Assembly (NCBI GenBank): GCA_020851565.1
Contig: JADZCN010000039.1
Span: forward strand, 20,583-84,582
Reading direction: 5' to 3'
Length of the DNA: 64,000 bases
From: Acidobacteriota bacterium
Lineage (GTDB): Bacteria; Acidobacteriota; Vicinamibacteria; Vicinamibacterales; UBA2999
Within the stretch, counting starts at the first letter, position 1; each line of letters begins with the position of its first letter. This document shows positions 50,642 to 58,779 of the stretch, piece by piece. The notes beneath the pieces were generated by a model. The model was given only the letters and a program-made list of their open reading frames with translations. It was not told the DNA's origin and made no database searches. Both the position numbers and the translations under genes were made by a program.

Positions 50642-51955
50642 ATGGATCTCGTCGAGTTGCAGCGGCACTGGGACACCTTCGGCCGGCAGGATCCCTTCTG
50701 GGCCATCCTCACGGACCCTTCCCGCCGCGGAAACCGCTGGCCGGTGGACGAGTTCTTCGAGACCGGGCGATTGGAAGTGGCCGAACTGATGCGCGACGCG
50801 GAGCGGCTGGGCGTCCCGCGCGCCAGGCTCCGCGCGCTGGACTTCGGCTGCGGGGCCGGACGCCTCACGCAGGCGCTGGGCGATCACTTCGAGACCGTGC
50901 TCGGCATCGATGTCGCGCCGTCCATGATCGATCTTGCGCGTGCGCACAACCGGCACGGCGCGCGCTGCGCCTACGAGGTCAACGATCGCCCGGACCTCTC
51001 ACGCTGGCCAGACCAGTCCTTCAATCTCATCTACACCAGCCGCGTGCTGCAGCACATCGAGCCGCGCTACTCGACGGCGTACGTCCGCGAGTTCGTGCGC
51101 GTGCTCGCGCCGGGCGGATACCTCTCGTTCGATCTCCCCGCCGGCTCAGGCGACGCGGTGGCGCTGGCCGAGGGCACGGTGCCCACCTCCGCGATGCGGG
51201 CGCGCGTGCGCGTGATCGAGGGGCCCGGCAGCGGCGCGATCGCGGGCGAGGAATCCGGCAGCCACCCGGGGTCGCGCGCGAATACCGCCGCACTCGGCGT
51301 CGGGGCGGCCCAGAAGGTCCCCTTCCGCGTGCGCGTCACCAACCTCAGCGACGTGCCGTGGTTCTCGACACCGACGCACCCGATCAACGTCGGCAACCAC
51401 TGGCTGGCCCGCGATGGGACGGTCGTCGCCTATGACGATGCGCGCGCGGCGCTGCCGGCGGTGGTGGCGCCCGGGGCGGAGGCGGAGGTGGATATCGCGG
51501 TGACCGCGCCCTCGGATCCCGGCGCCTACCGCCTGCAGTTCGACGTCGTGCAGGAGGGCGTGGCGTGGTTTGCAACGCGCGGGTCGGAGCTGGCAGAGGT
51601 GGAGGTGCGCGCGGAACCAGCCCACGCGCCGGTCGCAGTGCCGACTCGCAGGCACCAGCACAGCGACCCCGACGCGCCAGCTGTCTCCCCTGCCGAGTCC
51701 CGCCCCACTGGCGACGACAAGGCGAGCGTGGCCGCACGCGAAGGCCCCAGGGCCCAGCACGGACGCGTGCCCGTGCCACAGGCGGCCGACTCCCCCGCCG
51801 ACCCGCTCGAGCCCGTGATGGAAATGCACGCGGTCCCGCGCGAGCAGGTGGAGGCGATCCTTGCGGATGCCGGCGCGCGCCTGCTGGACGTGCGCCGCGT
51901 GCACCACTGCGGGCCGCTGTGGCTGGCGTATCGCTACGACGTGACGAGGTCTTGA
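50642..51955 (+). CDS. SAM-dependent methyltransferase with inserted Ig-like domain
   Basis: A 437-aa class I methyltransferase. Motif I is LDFGCGAGRL (about 67-76), followed by GIDVAPSMI, a hydrophobic LIYTSRVLQHI strand and LAPGGYLSFDLP. From about residue 220 to 320 there is a beta-sandwich-like stretch (VPFRVRVTNLSDVPW to GAYRLQFDVVQEGVAWF) that resembles NBR1/CARDB-type Ig-like domains. A low-complexity tail precedes the last 45 residues, which recall the methyltransferase C-terminus. The stop codon lies in the GGTCTTGAG repeat. Confidence 0.87.
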   Translation: MDLVELQRHWDTFGRQDPFWAILTDPSRRGNRWPVDEFFETGRLEVAELMRDAERLGVPRARLRALDFGCGAGRLTQALGDHFETVLGIDVAPSMIDLARAHNRHGARCAYEVNDRPDLSRWPDQSFNLIYTSRVLQHIEPRYSTAYVREFVRVLAPGGYLSFDLPAGSGDAVALAEGTVPTSAMRARVRVIEGPGSGAIAGEESGSHPGSRANTAALGVGAAQKVPFRVRVTNLSDVPWFSTPTHPINVGNHWLARDGTVVAYDDARAALPAVVAPGAEAEVDIAVTAPSDPGAYRLQFDVVQEGVAWFATRGSELAEVEVRAEPAHAPVAVPTRRHQHSDPDAPAVSPAESRPTGDDKASVAAREGPRAQHGRVPVPQAADSPADPLEPVMEMHAVPREQVEAILADAGARLLDVRRVHHCGPLWLAYRYDVTRS

Positions 51956-52024
51956 GGTCTTGGGGTCTTGGGGTCTTGGGGTCTTGAGGTCTTGGGGTCT
52001 TGGGGTCTTGAGGTCTTGAGGTCC
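51949..52024. repeat. GGTCTTGAGGTCTTGGG minisatellite
   Basis: About eight copies of the 8-9-bp unit GGTCTTG(A/G)G begin inside the last codons of the methyltransferase and supply its TGA. The inverse of this family lies at 30855-30907. Confidence 0.92.
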
Positions 52025-52101
52025 TGGGTGGCAGACTGTGCCCGTTCGCCCCCCTGACCGGACACTGCACGCGACCGCGTCGCATCGCAACGAGGTTCCC
52101 C

Positions 52102-53463
52102 ATGCCAAGTCGTCGACCCGTCCTCGTCCCCGCCCTGCTCGTGCTCGTGGCTCTCGCCTTCGCGGCTCCGGCCGCGGCGCAGGCCGTGCCCCCGCCGCCC
52201 ATCGGTCTCACGGCCAACGTGTCGGGCGACACCGTCGCGCTGACGTGGATCCAGCCGAGCGGGAGCCCGACCACCTACGTCGTCGAGGCCGGCTCGGGTC
52301 CGGGACTGGCGAACCTGGCCAACATCGCCACCGGCAGCACGACACCTGCGTTCGCGACCACCGCGGTCCCGCCGGGCAATTACTTCGTGCGCGTGCGTGC
52401 GCGCAACGCCGCGGGCACGAGCGTCCCCTCGAACGAGGTCATCGTCACGGTGGGCACGCCGTGCCAGCTCCCCGCGGCGCCGCAGGGATTGACGGCCAGC
52501 GTCCAGGGCACGTCCGTGACGCTGGAGTGGACCGGCGCGGGGGGATCGTTCCAGCTCGAGGCGGGCTCGGCGCCAGGACGCGCGGACCTGTTCAACGGCG
52601 ACGTGGGCACGGCGACCACCGTCACGCCCACCGCGCCCACCGGCTTCTATTTCGTCCGCGTCAGGGAGCGCAACGCCTGCGGCTTCGGTCCCTCGTCCGA
52701 CGACATCGTCGTCTCGGTCGGCGTGCCCGCGCCGCCGGGCAACTTCGCGGCGAGCATCATCGGCGGTGCGGTCACGTTCCGCTGGGCTGAGCCAGCGCCC
52801 GCGGACCCGGCACCAACCACGTACCTGCTCGAAGCCGGCTCGGCGCCGGGCCTGACCGATCTGGCCGTCCTGCCCGTGGCCGCACCGGCGACGGGCTTCA
52901 GCGTCCCCGGCGTCCCACCGGGCACGTACTACGTGCGCGTGCGGGCCTTCGATGGTGCCACCATCGGCGCGCCCTCCAACGAGCTGGCCGTGACGGTCGG
53001 GCCCCCGCCGGCGGGCACCTCGTCGGTCACCTTCACCGGGCTTGCGCCGGCCGGCGATCCGTTCGTGAGCCATGCCGAGGCGGGATACCTCGTGGAACCG
53101 GTGTCGGGCCCGTGGGTTATCGGCGCCTACGGCCGGCCCGGCCCGTTCATCCAGTTCACAAGGCTGCCGGCGGACCCGCTCACGACGGGCGAGATTCGCG
53201 TGACGGCTGACGGGGATCCGTTCCGCTTCACGTCCGTGGACCTCTACTCGAGCGTCACGCCCATTCCCTATGTCTTCACCGGCATGCGCGATGGCGTCAC
53301 GGTGTTCACCGCGACGGGCACGGTGCCGAACACGTTCGGCAATCTGGCCACCGTCCCGAGTGCGTTCCCGCTGGCGTGGGTTGACACGCTGGTCATCGCG
53401 GTGACGAACCCTTCGTGCTGCACCAATCCGGTGGGCCTCGACAACATCGTGCTGCGGCCGTAG
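52102..53463 (+). CDS. Secreted protein with three fibronectin type III domains
   Basis: A 453-aa exported protein with signal peptide ending APAAAQ. Three Fn3 domains (about 30-120, 125-210, 215-305) repeat the VEAGSxPG and YYVRVR/YFVRVR signatures. The C-terminal 150 residues form a beta-rich domain (TFTGLAPAGDPF to NIVLRP) with a Cys-Cys pair in PSCCTNP. It is the third Fn3 protein of the same type in the window. Binding or structural role presumed. Confidence 0.86.
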   Translation: MPSRRPVLVPALLVLVALAFAAPAAAQAVPPPPIGLTANVSGDTVALTWIQPSGSPTTYVVEAGSGPGLANLANIATGSTTPAFATTAVPPGNYFVRVRARNAAGTSVPSNEVIVTVGTPCQLPAAPQGLTASVQGTSVTLEWTGAGGSFQLEAGSAPGRADLFNGDVGTATTVTPTAPTGFYFVRVRERNACGFGPSSDDIVVSVGVPAPPGNFAASIIGGAVTFRWAEPAPADPAPTTYLLEAGSAPGLTDLAVLPVAAPATGFSVPGVPPGTYYVRVRAFDGATIGAPSNELAVTVGPPPAGTSSVTFTGLAPAGDPFVSHAEAGYLVEPVSGPWVIGAYGRPGPFIQFTRLPADPLTTGEIRVTADGDPFRFTSVDLYSSVTPIPYVFTGMRDGVTVFTATGTVPNTFGNLATVPSAFPLAWVDTLVIAVTNPSCCTNPVGLDNIVLRP

Positions 53464-53546
53464 TTCATGGGCACGAGGGGACAACAATCGCGATAGGATG
53501 GGCGCCCGCGTCCACTGACGGGCGCGCCCTCCGAGAGGACTCCCCC

Positions 53547-53813
53547 ATGCTGTTCATGATCACGTACGCGTTCGGCCCCGACGGCCGGGACACGGTCCAG
53601 GATCGGTTCAAGAAGACGGGCGGCGGCCCCGGTGAAGGGGTCAAGATGCTGGGCCGCTGGCATGCGGTTGGCGGGCACGGCGGCTACGTGCTGGCCGAGA
53701 CCAGCGATTCGGTGGCACTCGGCAAGTGGATGCAGGAGTGGACCGACTACCTGGAGTTCGACATCACGCCGGTGAACGATGACGAGAGCGTGATGAAGGT
53801 GCTCGGCGCGTAA
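53547..53813 (+). CDS. DUF3303-family small protein
   Basis: An 88-aa alpha/beta protein. MLFMITYAF at the start and WMQEWTDYLEFDITPV near the end match DUF3303, a ferredoxin-like fold of unknown role. A GGACTCCCCC stretch before the ATG gives little ribosome binding signal. Single gene. Confidence 0.85.
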   Translation: MLFMITYAFGPDGRDTVQDRFKKTGGGPGEGVKMLGRWHAVGGHGGYVLAETSDSVALGKWMQEWTDYLEFDITPVNDDESVMKVLGA

Positions 53814-53829
53814 CCGCCAGCTCGGTCGG

Positions 53830-53845
53830 CGGGACTTCAGTCCCG
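53830..53845. repeat. REP-like palindrome
   Basis: CGGGACTTCAGTCCCG is a perfect palindrome 17 bp after the DUF3303 stop. It shares its core with the pair inside ligA. As a hairpin it could also act as a transcript end, but no T-run follows. Confidence 0.75.
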
Positions 53846-53935
53846 TCGACCAGCTCACCACCGGAGCGACAGGACGTCGATCAGCCATCGGCCATCGCCC
53901 CGGGGCCCAGCTCGCTGCTCCCCTCAGCCCGGCGG

Positions 53936-54397
53936 CTATCGGCCCATTGGGTCGTACGCCACCAACCGATCCACAGCGTCCAGCCAGCGCCCGAGCTCCT
54001 CCGCAGTGGGTGGCAGTTCATAGGCGTGGTGATGGCACGCGCGGCTGAGGCCGTGCCACGCGTGGCGGATGCCGCTCACCAGGGCCTCGTCTCGTACATA
54101 TGCGCCGAGGCACACGAGCTGCGCGTGACGCGAGGCATTCCGAACGCGGGGTGACAGCGCGCGCCACAGGTCGTCCAGTCCGTGCTCCAGGGCCTGCCGG
54201 CCGAGGAGTGCCACCGCGCGCGGCCAGATGCCCGTCAACGCCGGGACGTTGGGCCCCGTCACCGGAGTCTCCATCGGCTCCTCGTTTCTGCGCGCCACCG
54301 CCCCCGTGGCCATCGCTACACCGCGCACGCGCGGACGCCAGGCGGGACTGCCACGGAGAACCGCACGCGCGGCTGCGGTCAGCTCCGCGGCCGTCAC
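53936..54397 (-). CDS. Small helical His-rich protein coupled to the SMC-like ATPase
   Basis: A 153-aa protein of unrecognised family. The start is a GTG at 54397 that overlaps the ATPase stop as GTGA; upstream in-frame codons lie within the ATPase gene. Most of it is predicted helical. The stretch IRHAWHGLSRACHHH (110-124) has Arg119 and His124 spaced R-X4-H, as in the HEPN RNase motif, then YELPPTAEELGRWL. HEPN membership is inference from this spacing and helical content. It might instead be a regulator or substrate adaptor of the ATPase. Confidence 0.65.
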   Translation of the reverse strand: MTAAELTAAARAVLRGSPAWRPRVRGVAMATGAVARRNEEPMETPVTGPNVPALTGIWPRAVALLGRQALEHGLDDLWRALSPRVRNASRHAQLVCLGAYVRDEALVSGIRHAWHGLSRACHHHAYELPPTAEELGRWLDAVDRLVAYDPMGR

Positions 54398-56883
54398 GAC
54401 AGCGCTCCGATCTGCTCGGCCAGCCGCTCGGCGTCTCGCGTCAGGCGCTCGAGGCCGGCGTCGTAGTCGCCGTGCGCGCCCTCGTTCAGCGCACGGACCA
54501 GCGCGTCGGCGCCCTTCCACCGGTTGTCCAGCTTTCGTCCGACCTCGCCCGCCTTCTTCTTATCGTCGAACAAGGCCAGCGCCAGCCGCTCGCGCAGCGA
54601 GTCGGCATCGTCCAACAGCGCTTCGATCTCCTGATGCGGCTCTCCCGCCTTGAGCCGCCGCCGTCGGACCACGTTCACGCACGCCGCCTCGACGCCGGAG
54701 CGGCAGAAGCCGGGCACCAGCTTCCGCTGCACCTCCTCCGGCAGATCCTCCGTCCGCACGATCGCCATCGCATCGTCGAAGTAGCGCGTGACCGCCGACT
54801 TCTGCACGCGGGCCTCCACTACCGAGCCGGGGCGCCGCGTCACCTCGATGACCGTCGCGGGGATGAGCAGGTGGCGCACCGAGTCCGGCAGGCGCTCGTC
54901 GTGCGTGAAGACCACCACCTGCCGCGTGCGCGCGGCTTCGTGCAGCGCATGAGCGAGGCCGTCTACCCGCGAGGGGTCCATGGACTGGACCGGATCGTCG
55001 ATGACCATGAAGCGGAACGGGCTCTCCGGGAGCGATGCTCGCGGCATGAACAGGCTGAGCGCCAGCGCGTTCAGCTCGCCCTGGCTCATCACGCCCAGCG
55101 CGGCGCCGGCGACGCCGTCCACGGTGACGTCGAGGGAGACGCTCCGCTTCGTCGCGGTGCCTTCTAGCGCCACGTCCTCCAGTTCCACGTTGCTCTGCTG
55201 GCGGAGCTGCCGCCAGATGCCCTTGGCGCGATCCGCAATCGGACGGAAGCGCTCCGCACGCATGTCGGCCTGCACGCCCTTGAACCACGTCTCGGCCTTC
55301 TTGAGGTCCGCCACCTGTGCCTGCGCGGCCTCGGCGGCCAGCGCCTGTGGCGCCCAGTCGCGTAGCTCGGTGGCCAGGGGGCGCCACAGGTCCTCGCGCC
55401 GTGACAGCTCGCGCTGCACCTCGTCGCGGAACGCGCTCAGCGCGGTGTCAACCGCGTCGATGTTCTGTTCGATGTGATCGGCCAGCGCGCGAGGTTCCGT
55501 GATCGACGCGCCGCTGCTCCACTGTGCCACGGTGGCCAGCGCCTGCGGCGCAGAGGCGATCCCCAGGACGGCCACGGCCTCGATGCCCGCGGACGACACG
55601 CGCAGCCACTCGCGCGCGCTGGATGTCGCGCGCTCGAGCCGTGCGTGCGCACGGTCGGCCTCGTCCGCTCTGGCGCGAAGATCCGACAGCGTCCTCGTCG
55701 TCTCGTCGCGCCAGCCATCGCTCAGCGCGCCGGTCGTGCCGCACACCGGGCAATCGATGGGGGTGTGCGCCGCGTGATACCGCAGCGCCTGCTCGAGCAA
55801 CTGCGCCAGCGCGCGTGCGCGACCCGCGTCCGTATCCCGGCTCGCCTCCACGGCAGCGGCGGCCTCGCGCAGCTCTCGAGCCGCGGCCGTTACCGCATCG
55901 CGCGCCGGCGCCGGCGCATGTGCCATCGCCTGCCGAAGCGCCGCGACGCCCTCATCCCCCGCTTCCGCCTCTTCGCCTTCCAGCACTCGCCGCAGCGCCG
56001 CGAGGTCAGGCTTCTTCCCGGACACCGCGCGAAGTGCGGCCGCGGCTCGCTGGTCGCCGGACGTCTCGGCTGCGCCCTTCAGGCGCGGCACGATGCCCGT
56101 GAGCCGAGCGCCCGCCGCGGCGACGATAGCCTCGCGGGTCTTGCGTGCGCCCTGCAGCGTCTTGTGGAGGGCGTCGAACTCCCCGAGCCCCAGCACCTCG
56201 ACCAGCGCGTCGTGGATCTCCGACGGCTTGTCGAACACGGCCCCGAGCTCGGTGTACGGCAGCAGCGGACGGTGCGTGCGAATGGCCGTCTGCCAGCCAA
56301 GCTGCTCGTACGGCTGGCGCGGAGTACCCTTGGCCTGGAACCAGGCCGTGCTCCCGTCGAGCGATGCCCCGTCCTCCCATCGCCTTTCGACCGTCACCGT
56401 GCCCAGCGATTCCACGGCGAAGTCCGCCCGCACGGCGCACGGGCTCGGTCGATGCAGGCACCGCCAGCTCTCCTTCCAGACGGCGGAGCGCCCGTCCCAG
56501 CGCTTGTTACCGCCGGTGAGCAGCACCTCTAGCCCTTCCGCGAAGCTCGACTTGCCGGAGCCGTTGCGCCCGACGACCAGCGTCAGCCCGGGGCCTGGTG
56601 TCAGCTCGAGCGTCGCGGCGGGCCCGATGCCGCGGAAGCCTTCCACGGTGATGCAGCGCAAGTAGGCGCCAGGTGGTTCCGGGGCCGTGGCATCGTCTTC
56701 GGGCACGCCGGTGCGCGCCGGGCGCGGCGCGGCGTGTCCATCAAGCGTGGCCGCGAGCGCGTCGGCGCCGTCGCAGGCGGCCAGGACGAGATCCGCCCAG
56801 GGCTCGTCGCCGTGGTTGTCGCGGATGAGGTGGTCGAGGACGAGGTCGGTGCAGGAATGAGAATCAGGCCTGGTGTGCGCCAT
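54394..56883 (-). CDS. Rad50/RloC-like AAA ATPase with zinc hook and C-terminal RX6H
   Basis: An 829-aa SMC/Rad50-type ATPase. After an 80-residue N-terminal extension, ITVEGFRGIG opens the ATPase and Walker A GRNGSGKS is at 105-112. Helical arms surround a zinc-hook-like CPVC at 378-381 (only one CXXC per chain). The ABC signature MSQGE is at 599-603, Walker B FMVIDDP at 625-631, and the H-loop is FTHDERL. The C-terminal 120 residues, after the ATPase, contain R797-X6-H804 in RALNEGAH, a HEPN/RloC-like arrangement. Start is the ATG at 56883. Possibly an anti-phage ATPase-nuclease; RecF-type repair ATPase is the alternative. Confidence 0.85.
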   Translation of the reverse strand: MAHTRPDSHSCTDLVLDHLIRDNHGDEPWADLVLAACDGADALAATLDGHAAPRPARTGVPEDDATAPEPPGAYLRCITVEGFRGIGPAATLELTPGPGLTLVVGRNGSGKSSFAEGLEVLLTGGNKRWDGRSAVWKESWRCLHRPSPCAVRADFAVESLGTVTVERRWEDGASLDGSTAWFQAKGTPRQPYEQLGWQTAIRTHRPLLPYTELGAVFDKPSEIHDALVEVLGLGEFDALHKTLQGARKTREAIVAAAGARLTGIVPRLKGAAETSGDQRAAAALRAVSGKKPDLAALRRVLEGEEAEAGDEGVAALRQAMAHAPAPARDAVTAAARELREAAAAVEASRDTDAGRARALAQLLEQALRYHAAHTPIDCPVCGTTGALSDGWRDETTRTLSDLRARADEADRAHARLERATSSAREWLRVSSAGIEAVAVLGIASAPQALATVAQWSSGASITEPRALADHIEQNIDAVDTALSAFRDEVQRELSRREDLWRPLATELRDWAPQALAAEAAQAQVADLKKAETWFKGVQADMRAERFRPIADRAKGIWRQLRQQSNVELEDVALEGTATKRSVSLDVTVDGVAGAALGVMSQGELNALALSLFMPRASLPESPFRFMVIDDPVQSMDPSRVDGLAHALHEAARTRQVVVFTHDERLPDSVRHLLIPATVIEVTRRPGSVVEARVQKSAVTRYFDDAMAIVRTEDLPEEVQRKLVPGFCRSGVEAACVNVVRRRRLKAGEPHQEIEALLDDADSLRERLALALFDDKKKAGEVGRKLDNRWKGADALVRALNEGAHGDYDAGLERLTRDAERLAEQIGALS

Positions 56884-57106
56884 CGACCGCAATGTCGGTC
56901 GAAGGGCCGGCCGCGAGTAGCCAGACCTCCGCCACAGCTGACGACGCGGCTTGACGATTGTGAGGCACGGCGCGCATCACGCTCAGACGGATGCCCGGGA
57001 TGGAGATGGGAAGATGACCGTCGCCAGCACCGGGGCCTCCCCCGCCATCGCCGCGTGACGGTCGCGAGGTGGCGACGGACGGGCACCGCGCTCCGTGCGA
57101 CCGTCC

Positions 57107-57520
57107 CTATCCGTCAGCGAACGGATCGACGATTCGCACGCCGGCCTTGGCGAAATCCGCTCGATTGCGCGTCGCGATGATGAAACCGTGCTGCAGCGCC
57201 GTGGCAGCAATGAGGCTGTCCTTCACCGGCATGGCGGTGCCGGCCCTCCGCAGTCGCGCCAGCAGCTCGGCCCACCGGAGCCCGGTCTCCGCCTCCCATG
57301 GCACGCAGTGCAGGCGCGTGACGCCGGCGTCGAACCACCGCTCGAGGGCCGTGCGTTTCTTGCCTCGGGGCAGCAGGAGGATGCCGAACCGCAGCTCGCC
57401 GAGGATGACGGGGTCGACCACGATGTCCGACTCGTGCGCGCGCAACCAGGCGATCACCCGCCCGTCCGGCACTGGCCGGGTCGGTTCGCTGAGGACGTTG
57501 GCGTCGACCAGGTACGTCAC
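57107..57520 (-). CDS. PIN-domain toxin (VapC/FitB-like)
   Basis: A 137-aa PIN nuclease. YLVDANVLSEPTR at the start, GELRFG, VKDSLIAATA and ATRNRADF give the conserved acidic residues and are typical of FitB-like VapC toxins. The ATG overlaps the antitoxin stop (ATGA). Confidence 0.94.
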   Translation of the reverse strand: MTYLVDANVLSEPTRPVPDGRVIAWLRAHESDIVVDPVILGELRFGILLLPRGKKRTALERWFDAGVTRLHCVPWEAETGLRWAELLARLRRAGTAMPVKDSLIAATALQHGFIIATRNRADFAKAGVRIVDPFADG

Positions 57521-57747
57521 AGCGAGTCGGTGGACTCGGACTCAATCGGGACGAAGTAGCCCTTCGCGGGGCACTCGAGCAGCCAGTCCACGGCGCCGCT
57601 GGTCGGCCCCACGCCGCGACGCACCAGGCGATACTCGCCGCGGTCCAGGCGCTCGATGTCGAACTCCTGACCGGGCTCGATGTCGTCCCTCTGGCGGAGC
57701 TCGGCCGGCAGGACGATTTGCCCCTTCGAGGAGACCGTGGTCTTCAC
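57517..57747 (-). CDS. AbrB/SpoVT-type antitoxin
   Basis: A 76-aa antitoxin with an N-terminal AbrB swapped-hairpin domain (TVSSKGQIVLPAELRQRDDI, of which SSKGQIVLP is diagnostic). The remainder would bind the PIN toxin. Start is a GTG at 57747. A palindromic site and promoter lie immediately upstream. Confidence 0.93.
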   Translation of the reverse strand: MKTTVSSKGQIVLPAELRQRDDIEPGQEFDIERLDRGEYRLVRRGVGPTSGAVDWLLECPAKGYFVPIESESTDSL

Positions 57748-57751
57748 AGTC

Positions 57752-57782
57752 GTAAGATACCGTCTTACTCGCCCGCGATCAA
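57752..57782 (-). promoter_or_regulatory. Autoregulated promoter of the AbrB/PIN operon
   Basis: On the minus strand TTGATC (57777-57782) and TATCTT (57754-57759) are exactly 17 bp apart. An inverted repeat GTAAGA-N5-TCTTAC (57752-57768) covers the -10. The expected start site falls on or beside the GTG at 57747, which implies a leaderless mRNA and repression by the antitoxin at the palindrome. Confidence 0.75.
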
Positions 57783-57957
57783 GGCGCCGGGTTAACCACG
57801 CGCGAACTCGTCGCCCACCCTATTTCCGATTTCATCGATCTTCGGGCACACACCGTCGTCGCCGACGATGGTAGCGTCGTCGGCCATGCAGGACGTGATG
57901 CGAGGGATCGAACGCACCCTGCACGTCGTGCACAGTGCCGTGATGCACGCCCCACCG

Positions 57958-57989
57958 CGTGCAGGAGCACGGTGGTAGGATGGCCGACG
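57958..57989 (+). repeat. Start-region repeat copy 1
   Basis: A 32-bp segment covering the leader and first three codons of the RibD-like gene matches 60820-60851 at 29 of 32 bases. Both have the ATG at the same offset. Confidence 0.85.
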
Positions 57990-58537
57990 TGCGACCCCTT
58001 CGGTTTTCCATCAACGTCACGCTGGACGGGTGCTGCGATCATCGCGTCATGATCGCGGACGAAGAGTTGCATCGTCACGCGATGGAGAACATCGCTCAGG
58101 CCGATGCCCTCCTCTTCGGCCGGGTGACGTACGAAATGATGGAGGCCGCCTGGCGCCTGGCGACGCGGACGGTGACGATGCCCGACTGGACAGAACCCTT
58201 CGCGCGGACGATCGACGCGGCAAGGAAGTACGTCGTGTCGAGCACCTTGGACCGTGTCGATTGGAACGCGGAGCTCGTCCGCGGAGATCTGGGAAAGGCC
58301 GTTCAGCAGCTCAAGCAGGAGCCGGGCCAGGGACTGTTCGTGGGAGGCGTCACGCTCGCGCGGGCGTTGACGGAGCTCGGACTCATCGACGAGTACGAGT
58401 TCGTGGTGCATCCCAGGCTGGCGGGCCATGGGCCGACGTTGTTTGCGGGGCTCTCGAAGCCTGTCGACTTGACGCTCGTGAGCCGCCGCGAGTTCGGCTC
58501 GGGGGCGGTGGTGATGCGCTACCAGCCGAGACGATAG
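57980..58537 (+). CDS. RibD C-terminal/dihydrofolate reductase-like protein
   Basis: A 185-aa reductase-fold protein. FSINVTLDGCCDH at the start, LLFGRVTYEMM, KYVVSSTL, LFVGGVTLARAL and the C-terminal EFVVHP match the RibD_C family of NADPH-dependent reductases that are common and of unknown substrate in soil bacteria. ATG at 57980 follows AGGAG and TAGG. Single gene. Confidence 0.92.
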   Translation: MADVRPLRFSINVTLDGCCDHRVMIADEELHRHAMENIAQADALLFGRVTYEMMEAAWRLATRTVTMPDWTEPFARTIDAARKYVVSSTLDRVDWNAELVRGDLGKAVQQLKQEPGQGLFVGGVTLARALTELGLIDEYEFVVHPRLAGHGPTLFAGLSKPVDLTLVSRREFGSGAVVMRYQPRR

Positions 58538-58779
58538 CGGCCGCGCCGCGCGATTGCATGTGCTTGACGGCCTTCCCCGGCCGCATTGACAATCGGACGA
58601 TGCGGGCGATCGGTCCTCCTCCATTCCGCAACCTCGGCCGCGGCGTCTTCTGACGTCACGCAGCACCTCCGCCCTCACGTCCCGGTTCGTTGATTGCCGC
58701 GCGCCGTCCCGCGTGCCGAGCCCGCTTGCTCGGTGTGCGCATCTCGGCTGCGGCGACTCACCCCCAAAGGAGGCTCGTC

